Shown here piece by piece: positions 57,709 to 64,000 of a stretch of 64,000 nucleotides of DNA. The notes under the pieces were generated by a model that worked only from the letters and a program-made list of their open reading frames with translations, was not told the origin of the DNA and made no database searches. Numbering within the stretch: position 1 is the first letter of the stretch; the number at the start of each line of letters is the position of its first letter. Source of the DNA: Arthrobacter sp. 9V. Its GTDB lineage: Bacteria; Actinomycetota; Actinomycetes; Actinomycetales; Micrococcaceae. A program made the translations under genes and the position numbers. The DNA lies in NCBI RefSeq assembly GCF_902506065.1, contig NZ_LR732912.1:790387-854386 (forward strand), written 5' to 3'.

Positions 57709-58365
57709 ATGGCGGCAGCAAAGGTTGCAGCGCCAAAGATTTCGCCGGTGCGTTTGGATGAACTACGCGACGACGACGCCCCGGACTTCCAACGCGGCGA
57801 ACGGTACGACGGCGTCAGGCTCACCCGTGTTTCCGCCGACGGAGAGGAGCTCAGTGGCGCCGATTTCATTGAATGCGAGCTGAACGCAGTCTCCTTCAAC
57901 GAGGCCCAACTGCGGGGTGCAACGTTCCGTGAGTGCATCATTTCCGAGCCGTATGCCCCGGTCTTCATGGCAGCGCGGACTTCCTGGCAGGACGTTGAGA
58001 TCACCAACCCGCGGTGGGGGTCGGCCGAACTTTATGAAGGGAGCTGGCGCTCGGTCCGGATCGACGGCGGCAAGCTGGATTATGTGAACCTCCGCGGCTC
58101 CAAGCTCATGGACCTTCAGATTTCCGATTGCATCATCAATGAACTGGACCTCGGAGGATGCGCGGGAACGCGGTTGGCGTTGAAGAACTGCACCATCGGA
58201 ACGCTGGATGTCACCGGCGCCAAGCTGAAGGATGTGGATCTGCGGACTTCGGAGTTCCGCGGAATCAACGGTTTGGCGGGGCTCGCTGGCGTGGTGATAG
58301 ATGACTATCAGCTGAGCCTTATGGCGCCGCTGTTGGCCGGACATTTGGGAATCCGGGTGATCTGA
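57709..58365 (+). CDS. Pentapeptide-repeat protein
   Basis: This 218-residue protein is built of A(D/N)LxX-type five-residue repeats (ELSGADFIECELNAV, QLRGATFRECI, KLDYVNLRGSKLMD, TLDVTGAKLKDVDL), which fold as a right-handed quadrilateral helix. Some members mimic DNA and protect gyrase from quinolones, but most have no known role. No signal peptide is seen. It stands alone. Confidence 0.85.
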   Translation: MAAAKVAAPKISPVRLDELRDDDAPDFQRGERYDGVRLTRVSADGEELSGADFIECELNAVSFNEAQLRGATFRECIISEPYAPVFMAARTSWQDVEITNPRWGSAELYEGSWRSVRIDGGKLDYVNLRGSKLMDLQISDCIINELDLGGCAGTRLALKNCTIGTLDVTGAKLKDVDLRTSEFRGINGLAGLAGVVIDDYQLSLMAPLLAGHLGIRVI

Positions 58366-58444
58366 TCCGGGGCCGGACCGGTCGGCGCTGATTCGTAATG
58401 CAGGGCGTCAGCTGTTGACCGGTCCCTCGGGCCGTGTAATCTTT

Positions 58445-58466
58445 ATAGAACGAACGGTCGGTATAT
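58445..58466. promoter_or_regulatory. TetR-type operator upstream of the thiolase operon
   Basis: ATAGAACGAAC and GGTCGGTATAT are half-sites matching as an inverted repeat at 8 of 11 positions, of the ACCGACCG..CGGTCGGT class bound by TetR regulators of fatty-acid or phenylacetate catabolism. It ends 41 bp before the thiolase start. Confidence 0.55.
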
Positions 58467-58507
58467 TATTCCGCGCCGGTCCCTTTCACTTCGCGAAGGA
58501 TGTTCTC

Positions 58508-59734
58508 ATGGTCGAGGCTTTTCTTGTTGGCGGCGCTCGTACGCCTGTAGGTCGCTACGGTGGAGCGCTGTCCTCCGTCCGCCCGGACGATCTCGCAGCA
58601 CTGGTGGTCCGGGAAGCGGTGGCGCGTGCCGGCGTCGATCCGGATTCCATTGATGAAGTGATCCTCGGCAATGCCAACGGCGCGGGCGAGGAAAACCGGA
58701 ACGTGGCGCGCATGGCCACGCTCCTTGCAGGACTTCCCCTCCACATCCCCGGTATCACCGTGAACCGCCTCTGCGCATCGGGCCTCAGCGCCATCATCAT
58801 GGCCAGCCACATGATCAAGTCCGGAGCTGCGGACATCGTGGTGGCCGGTGGCGTTGAGTCCATGAGCCGTGCCCCCTGGGTGCAGGAAAAACCCACCACG
58901 GCGTTCGCCAAGCCCGGCCAGATTTTCGATACCTCCATCGGCTGGCGGTTCACCAATCCGCTCTTCAGCAAGGGCGAGCTCTCCCGCGACGGCAAAATGA
59001 CGTACTCCATGCCCGAGACGGCCGAGGAAGTAGGCCGTGTGGACAACATCTCCCGCGAGGACGCTGATGCCTTTGCCGTCCGCTCCCACGAACTCGCCTT
59101 GGCTGCCATCGCCGGTGGCCGATTCAAAGACGAAATTGTTCCGGTCACTGTGAAGACCCGGAAGTCGGAGACCGTGGTGGACACTGACGAAGGCCCGCGC
59201 GAAGGAACCACCATGGACGTCCTGGCCAAGCTGCGGCCGGTTGTCCCGGGCGGATCCGTGGTCACTGCCGGTAACTCCTCCTCACTCAACGACGGCGCCT
59301 CGGCCATCATCGTTGCCTCCGAAGCCGCCATCAAGAAGTTCGGCCTGACGCCGCGTGCACGGATCATCGACGGTGCATCTGCCGGATGTGAGCCCGAGAT
59401 CATGGGAATTGGTCCCGTTCCGGCCACCCAAAAGGTCCTGGCCCGCACCGGCCTCTCCGTGGATCAGCTGGGCGCCGTTGAACTCAACGAAGCTTTCGCC
59501 ACACAGTCGCTTGCCACCATGCGGCGCCTCGGGTTGAACCCGGAGATCGTCAACAACGACGGCGGTGCCATCAGTCTGGGGCACCCGCTGGGTTCCAGCG
59601 GCTCACGTATCGCCATCACCCTGCTGGGGCGGATGGAGCGGGAACTTGCCTCCAGTTCCGGACGAAAGCTCGGGTTGGCCACCATGTGCATCGGCGTTGG
59701 CCAGGGCACCGCGATGTTGCTGGAGGGTGTGTAA
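58508..59734 (+). CDS. Acetyl-CoA acyltransferase (thiolase, FadA/PaaJ type)
   Basis: This 408-residue thiolase has the nucleophile Cys in VNRLCASGLSAI (about 90), the His in GHPLGSSGSR and the second Cys in MCIGVGQG. It cleaves 3-ketoacyl-CoA with CoA. GAAGGA precedes ATG 58508. It is followed without a gap by an enoyl-CoA hydratase and a 3-hydroxyacyl-CoA dehydrogenase. This is the set PaaJ-PaaF-PaaH of phenylacetate degradation or a short-chain beta-oxidation unit; sequence alone does not decide. Confidence 0.88.
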   Translation: MVEAFLVGGARTPVGRYGGALSSVRPDDLAALVVREAVARAGVDPDSIDEVILGNANGAGEENRNVARMATLLAGLPLHIPGITVNRLCASGLSAIIMASHMIKSGAADIVVAGGVESMSRAPWVQEKPTTAFAKPGQIFDTSIGWRFTNPLFSKGELSRDGKMTYSMPETAEEVGRVDNISREDADAFAVRSHELALAAIAGGRFKDEIVPVTVKTRKSETVVDTDEGPREGTTMDVLAKLRPVVPGGSVVTAGNSSSLNDGASAIIVASEAAIKKFGLTPRARIIDGASAGCEPEIMGIGPVPATQKVLARTGLSVDQLGAVELNEAFATQSLATMRRLGLNPEIVNNDGGAISLGHPLGSSGSRIAITLLGRMERELASSSGRKLGLATMCIGVGQGTAMLLEGV

Positions 59735-60556
59735 ATGGCACTGGATCCCCGGGATTTCACCACCCTCCTGGTCGAGGAACGCGAGGACCGCCTCACGGTC
59801 TTGCTGAACCGTCCTGAGGTCCGTAATGCGATCGATCAGACCATGGTGGACGAGCTTCACCGGGTCTGCGCTGAGCTGGAGCGAAACCCGAAAATCCTGA
59901 TCATTGCAGGCACTGACGGCGTCTTCGCCTCCGGCGCGGACATTGGACAGTTGCGCGAACGTCGGCGCGATGACGCCTTGCAGGGGATCAACTCCACCAT
60001 CTTTGTGCGCATCGCCAAGTTGCCCATGCCGGTTATTGCGGCTTTGGACGGGTATTGCCTGGGCGGGGGAGCTGAACTCGCCTACGCTGCCGACTTCCGC
60101 ATTGGCACTCCGAGCGTCCGAATCGGCAACCCGGAGACCGGGCTGGGGATCCTTGCAGCCGCCGGGGCCAGCTGGCGGTTGAAGGAACTCGTGGGTGAAC
60201 CCAAAGCCAAGGAGATCCTCCTGGCCGGCGCAGTGCTCCGAGCTGAGGAAGCCCTGCGCATCAGCCTCATCACCGAGATCCACGAGGCCCCCGAACTCAT
60301 GGATGCCGCGCACAAGTTGGCGGACAGGATCGGGCGTCAGGACCCTTTGGCCGTGCGGATCACCAAGTCCGTTTTCCACGCCCCGGCTGAAGCCCATCCG
60401 TTGATCGACACCCTCGCGCAAGGGATCCTTTTCGAGTCTCAGGCCAAATTTGATCGCATGCAGGCATTCCTGGACAAGAAATCGGCCAAGGCTTCTCAAG
60501 AGACTGCCGCTCCCGCAACAACAAGCACAGACCCCCAAGACAGGACCCGGAAATGA
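59735..60556 (+). CDS. Enoyl-CoA hydratase/isomerase family protein
   Basis: This 273-residue crotonase has oxyanion motifs FASGADIGQL and DGYCLGGGAELAYA. Both catalytic Glu positions are present (GGGAELA and GNPETGLG). It hydrates 2-enoyl-CoA. The ATG directly follows the thiolase stop. The C-terminal tail (Ala/Thr/Gln-rich) is longer than usual. It overlaps the dehydrogenase gene by 4 bp. Confidence 0.87.
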   Translation: MALDPRDFTTLLVEEREDRLTVLLNRPEVRNAIDQTMVDELHRVCAELERNPKILIIAGTDGVFASGADIGQLRERRRDDALQGINSTIFVRIAKLPMPVIAALDGYCLGGGAELAYAADFRIGTPSVRIGNPETGLGILAAAGASWRLKELVGEPKAKEILLAGAVLRAEEALRISLITEIHEAPELMDAAHKLADRIGRQDPLAVRITKSVFHAPAEAHPLIDTLAQGILFESQAKFDRMQAFLDKKSAKASQETAAPATTSTDPQDRTRK

Positions 60557-61416
60557 CCCAAGCCCCCGCAATCCCGCACGTCGTAGGAGTCCTGGGCGGT
60601 GGCCGGATGGGTGCCGGAATCGCGCATGCGTTCCTCACCAAAGGTGCCAATGTAATTGTTGTGGAACGCGATCACGAGGCAGCAGCCGGAGCGCAAGATC
60701 GCGTTGCTGACGCCGTCACCAAGTCCGTCGCACGAGGCACCCTGAACGAAACTCATGAACAGGCGATGTCCCGCTTCAGCACCTCCACGGACTACGCGTC
60801 ATTCATTCATTGCGGACTGGTGGTGGAGGCAGTACCGGAAGACTACGACCTCAAGGTCAAAGCGCTGAAAGCCGTTGAGGAACACCTGTCCGCAGATGCC
60901 TACCTCGCCTCCAACACATCCTCGCTGTCTGTGACCGGCCTGGCCGGCGAACTCCTGCGTCCGGCCAACTTCGTGGGCCTGCACTTCTTCAACCCGGTGC
61001 CCGCTTCCACCCTCATTGAGGTGGTGCTGGCCAAGGAAACCTCTCCCGAACTCGCTGTTGCGGCCAAAAACTGGACCGAGGCACTTGGCAAGACCGCCGT
61101 CGTCGTCAATGACGCTCCTGGCTTTGCGTCCTCAAGGCTTGGCGTTGCCATTGCCCTCGAAGCGATGCGCATGGTGGAGGAAGGTGTGGCGTCCGCAGAG
61201 GACATCGATGCCGCCATGGTCCTGGGATACAAGCACCCCACCGGACCGCTGAAAACCACGGACATTGTGGGCTTGGACGTTCGGCTGGGCATCGCCGAAT
61301 ATCTGCACTCCACCCTGGGTGACCGTTTCGCTCCGCCGCAGATCCTTCGGGACAAAGTGGCGCGCGGGGAACTGGGCCGTAAGACGGGCAAGGGTTTCTT
61401 CGACTGGAAAGACTAA
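60553..61416 (+). CDS. 3-hydroxyacyl-CoA dehydrogenase (Hbd/PaaH type)
   Basis: This 287-residue NAD-dependent enzyme has the Rossmann motif VLGGGRMGAGIAHAFL, the catalytic His in HFFNPVP, and ASNTSSLSVT. The C-terminal helical domain contains GYKHPTGPLKTTDIVGLD. It oxidises 3-hydroxyacyl-CoA, the step between the hydratase and the thiolase of the same operon. Confidence 0.9.
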   Translation: MTQAPAIPHVVGVLGGGRMGAGIAHAFLTKGANVIVVERDHEAAAGAQDRVADAVTKSVARGTLNETHEQAMSRFSTSTDYASFIHCGLVVEAVPEDYDLKVKALKAVEEHLSADAYLASNTSSLSVTGLAGELLRPANFVGLHFFNPVPASTLIEVVLAKETSPELAVAAKNWTEALGKTAVVVNDAPGFASSRLGVAIALEAMRMVEEGVASAEDIDAAMVLGYKHPTGPLKTTDIVGLDVRLGIAEYLHSTLGDRFAPPQILRDKVARGELGRKTGKGFFDWKD

Positions 61417-61442
61417 CGCCCGGGGCCGGTTAGGCTAACCGG

Positions 61443-62039
61443 GTGACTTCCATTGAACCCATCACCATGACCGGCCACTTCGTAACGCTTGAACCGCTAA
61501 GCCAGGAGCATCATGACGGCTTGGTTGACGCAGCCCGCGACGGCGATCTTTGGAAGCTTTGGTACACGTCCGTCCCCACACCGGAGGGAATGGCTGCTGA
61601 GATAGATCGTCGTCAGGGCTTGCAGGCAGCGGGGTCCATGTTGCCTTTTGCCACGCGCTCCAACGTCACCGGCAAACTCATTGGCATGACCACGTACATG
61701 AATATCGACGCCGCCACGCCCCGGTTGGAGATCGGCTCCACGTGGAATGCGGCATCGGCACACGGCACGGGAACCAATCCGGATTCGAAGCTGCTGCTCC
61801 TGCACCACGCCTTTGAAACCCTGGGCTGCCCGGCCGTGGAATTCCGCACCCATTGGATGAACCAGCAGTCCCGTGAAGCAATCGCCAGGCTCGGCGCCAA
61901 ACAGGACGGCGTGCTTCGAAGCCACTCCCGCAGCCAGGATGGTGCCCTCCGCGACACCGTCGTGTTCTCCATCCTCGAACACGAATGGCCGGCCGTCCGC
62001 AACGGCTTGGAATTCCGGCTGGCCAAGTACGGCGCGTAA
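61443..62039 (+). CDS. GNAT family N-acetyltransferase (RimJ/RimL-like)
   Basis: This 198-residue acetyltransferase has the GNAT core (LIGMTTYMNID, then LEIGSTWNAASAHGTGTNPDSK where acetyl-CoA binds) and the C-terminal VEFRTHWMNQQSREAIARLG. GTG 61443 follows TAGGCT (61431-61436) by exactly six bases, so the transcript is probably leaderless and independent of the upstream operon. The substrate is unknown. Confidence 0.85.
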   Translation: MTSIEPITMTGHFVTLEPLSQEHHDGLVDAARDGDLWKLWYTSVPTPEGMAAEIDRRQGLQAAGSMLPFATRSNVTGKLIGMTTYMNIDAATPRLEIGSTWNAASAHGTGTNPDSKLLLLHHAFETLGCPAVEFRTHWMNQQSREAIARLGAKQDGVLRSHSRSQDGALRDTVVFSILEHEWPAVRNGLEFRLAKYGA

Positions 62040-62266
62040 CGGCAGATGGGAACGCCCTCACCGGAGCAGACGTCACCGCGCACGCCGCGACTACCCTAAT
62101 TACCTCGAGGTCAAACCCCTACCGCTGTTGAAGTCTTCCGCAGGCACCCGGCTGGGCGTAATCTTGCCAACACATTGCCCCGGTACGCGGCCGAATGGTG
62201 GGCGAGCCGCAGCGTCCTTTCATGCGGATTGCCGGAGCCCCACAAAGCGGTACGAAGGGGAACATC

Positions 62267-63169
62267 ATGGCAACTCATCATGGACGACGGCGGCACTCGG
62301 CCTTTGCAGGCGGACTCGCCATCCTGGCACTTTGCTTAGGATTCACAGCCAGTCCGGCGACTGCCGCCCCACCGCCACCTGTGGATTACGTGGCGCTCGG
62401 AGATTCTTCCACGGCCGGCACCGGCGCGGATGGACTCTATGCCCCGCTTCCGGCAATTCCTTGCTGGCAGAGTGAGGGCGGCTACGCGGACATCGTTGAC
62501 GCATCACCCCGCGTGACACTCGTGGTGAACGCCGCCTGCCACGGCGCGTTCCTAGGCCCGATCGGAACGTCGAAACCTGTTGCTCAGCAAATTGCCGAAT
62601 TGAGCGGCGGAGCCCTCAACAGCGGGACAGACTTGGTGAGCATTACAGCTGGTGCGCTCGACGCCGGAAGCGGGCTCGCGTTACAGGCGTGTTCTACTCC
62701 GGACACGGCGCTTTGTGCGGCGACGGTTACCGGGGTCCTTGAAAATTTGAAGTCCGGAGCCCTCCAAACTGCTCTGGCAACCACTTATCAGGGCATCCAA
62801 CTGGCAGCCCCGGATGCTGTGATTGCAGTCCTGGGCTATCCGCGGCTGTTTGATCCTTCCCAGGGAGCCATCCTCATCAACGGCATCCCCGTGGTCCCTG
62901 TCCAGAACCAAATACTGGTGAATCAAGCAATCGACGCCCTCAACGCAACCATCGCGGCGGCCGTCCAAAGCAGCGGGACCAACGCCGTCTTTATCGACGT
63001 GACCAAACGTTTCCTCGGCCACGCCGTCAACTCGGATAATCCATGGATCGTACTCGACTTGACCCAGCCGTTTGCTGACGCCAATTTCCATCCGAACGAC
63101 TCAGGACATGGCGCCTACGCATCGGCCTTGCTTTCCTCGGTGAAGCTAACCCAGCTCGCAAAGCGGTAA
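62267..63169 (+). CDS. Secreted SGNH/GDSL-like hydrolase with altered block III
   Basis: This 300-residue protein has a Sec signal peptide (basic start, LAILALCLGF core, cleavage near ATAA). Block I is YVALGDSSTAGTGA and block V is FHPNDSGHGAY, which supply the Ser and the Asp-His pair. Block III, normally GxND, reads SITAGALDAG, so the oxyanion Asn is missing. Four Cys in the mature part could form two disulfides. GAAGGGGAA precedes ATG 62267. It resembles actinobacterial secreted esterases, but activity is uncertain. Confidence 0.75.
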   Translation: MATHHGRRRHSAFAGGLAILALCLGFTASPATAAPPPPVDYVALGDSSTAGTGADGLYAPLPAIPCWQSEGGYADIVDASPRVTLVVNAACHGAFLGPIGTSKPVAQQIAELSGGALNSGTDLVSITAGALDAGSGLALQACSTPDTALCAATVTGVLENLKSGALQTALATTYQGIQLAAPDAVIAVLGYPRLFDPSQGAILINGIPVVPVQNQILVNQAIDALNATIAAAVQSSGTNAVFIDVTKRFLGHAVNSDNPWIVLDLTQPFADANFHPNDSGHGAYASALLSSVKLTQLAKR

Positions 63170-63181
63170 AGCGCGAGTTAA

Positions 63182-63232
63182 GGGGTGAGCTCTTGGCGGT
63201 AAGCGAACGCTATACATCCGAGAACTCACCCC
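63182..63232. terminator. Hairpin after the SGNH gene
   Basis: A 15-bp stem with two wobble-type mismatches (GGGGTGAGCTCTTGG, 63182-63196, with 63218-63232) lies 12 bp after the stop codon. There is no T run. Confidence 0.5.
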
Positions 63233-63237
63233 CGACT

Positions 63238-63279
63238 CTCAGCGAAGGCCCCTCAGCGAAGGGCCCCCTCAGCGAAGGC
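63238..63279. repeat. Short tandem repeat CTCAGCGAAGGCCC, three units
   Basis: Units start at 63238, 63252 and 63268, with lengths 14-16 bp. They lie between the convergent SGNH and Gfo genes. Confidence 0.65.
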
Positions 63280-63295
63280 TACGATCGAGTGCCCG

Positions 63296-64000
63296 TCACA
63301 ACGCCACGCTTTGACCGGCCAATGCACTCCGGACGGACGTCCATGACTTCAGGATCTCCAGCACCGCGGGGTCCCGTTCGGCCAGGATGGCTTGTTGGTA
63401 CGAGTCCTCCAGCAGCGAATCCACGGACACCCGTGCGCCGGTGGAGGCGCTGAGGACGGCGGCCTCCACCATGGCCAGACTCATGATGTTCTGATGAACC
63501 TGGCCCATCGGAGTGCTTCCCGTACGGATGGCGGACACGAAGTCCCGCAAGGATCCGGCAATTTCCTGGCCCGGATCCTCAAGACCCGCTGCGTTCCCGG
63601 ACACAGGAACGGAAGAGACTGGCTCGTTGTCGCCGTCCCACAGGACAGTTCCGTGCTCTCCGCTGATCCGCCACGATGCATTCCATGAGGTTTCCTGGCC
63701 CGGGCTGCACCAGCTCCCGGTGAACACGAAGCGCTCGCCGCCGGTCATCTCGAAGATGGCCGTGGAGCCTGCATCTCCCCGGTACCAGCTCCAGGAAGGG
63801 TTGTACTCCTCGCAGAACACGGAGACGGGGTCGGCGTCGAGGAGGAAGCGGGCCATGTCGAACTGGTGGATGGCCATGTCCAGCAGGAGCGGATGATCCA
63901 TGGCGTCTCGGAATCCGCCGAAATGTGGGGCTTTGAAGAACTCGGCCGAGACGATGCCCACGGAACCCAGAGATGAAGAGAGACGCTTGGCCGAGATCAG
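63296..64000 (-). CDS. Gfo/Idh/MocA family oxidoreductase, 5' end outside the window
   Basis: About 234 C-terminal residues of a sugar dehydrogenase-type protein are visible. The Gfo C-terminal domain motif is DMAIHQFDMARFLLDADP, and a beta-sheet region with FVFTGSWCSPGQE follows. The frame is open to the window edge, so the Rossmann domain and start lie beyond it. It is not fused to DUF6807, unlike the two proteins near the left end. NAD(P)-dependent oxidation of a sugar or inositol is likely. Confidence 0.85.
   Translation of the reverse strand: MISAKRLSSSLGSVGIVSAEFFKAPHFGGFRDAMDHPLLLDMAIHQFDMARFLLDADPVSVFCEEYNPSWSWYRGDAGSTAIFEMTGGERFVFTGSWCSPGQETSWNASWRISGEHGTVLWDGDNEPVSSVPVSGNAAGLEDPGQEIAGSLRDFVSAIRTGSTPMGQVHQNIMSLAMVEAAVLSASTGARVSVDSLLEDSYQQAILAERDPAVLEILKSWTSVRSALAGQSVAL

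Overview
The window is high-GC actinobacterial chromosome. The gene content and order point to Arthrobacter or Paenarthrobacter (Micrococcaceae). The signs are frequent GTG/TTG starts, LacI-type operators of the form GGAAAACGCTTTCC, a 32-residue bS22 ribosomal protein gene, menaquinone genes menA/E/B, a System II cytochrome c cluster, and an iniBAC-like dynamin operon. This taxonomic call is an inference from content. No rRNA, tRNA, CRISPR array, insertion sequence or phage gene was recognised.

Region 1 (1-19.5 kb) is a sugar regulon. It holds two related CUT1-type ABC importers (permease-permease-binding protein, then binding protein-permease-permease), neither with its own ATPase. It also holds a GH42 beta-galactosidase, two paralogous proteins that fuse a Gfo/Idh/MocA oxidoreductase to a DUF6807 (former 'PmoA') domain, an alpha/beta hydrolase, a CE7 acetyl esterase, a metal-site-degenerate M24 protein, a DUF624/YesL-like membrane protein and an MFS exporter. 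Six near-identical LacI-type operators lie before the main transcription units, which suggests one repressor encoded elsewhere. The likely substrate is a beta-galactoside, perhaps acetylated, but this is not proven.

Region 2 (19.5-32.4 kb) is mostly housekeeping. A DAHP synthase gene has an aromatic leader peptide (Trp-Tyr-Ala-Tyr-Phe) and a candidate attenuator. A small HTH gene and the bS22 gene follow. Next comes an AbiEi/DUF559-type nuclease gene bracketed by inverted arrays of a 32-bp repeat, then a HAD phosphatase, a glutaredoxin-like protein, Rex, two Pro/Gln-rich membrane proteins, YceI, and the phosphatase-ResA-CcdA-ResB-CcsB cytochrome c maturation operon.

Region 3 (32.4-41.9 kb) is the most unusual part. 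One apparent operon encodes a membrane-anchored Hsp70-like ATPase with a Pro/Thr tail, a large LuxR regulator without a P-loop, an IniB-domain protein with His/Asp/Gly-rich and DSFND repeats, and two dynamin-like GTPases related to IniA and IniC. It looks like an envelope-stress membrane-remodelling module.

Region 4 (41.9-64 kb) contains small membrane proteins, menA/menE/menB, a VOC protein, a CPBP protease, an Nramp Mn transporter with an MntR-like box, an ABC-F protein with a three-codon upstream ORF, a truncated NirB-like flavoprotein with an unknown partner, an amino acid permease, a DUF1295 protein divergent from MarR plus an acyl-CoA synthetase, a pentapeptide-repeat protein, a thiolase/enoyl-CoA hydratase/hydroxyacyl-CoA dehydrogenase operon, a GNAT, a secreted SGNH-like protein and a partial Gfo/Idh/MocA gene that runs off the end.

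Two further patterns recur across the window. At least eleven genes start exactly six bases after a TANNNT -10 box (leaderless mRNAs). Two families of imperfect-palindrome repeats sit at gene ends.
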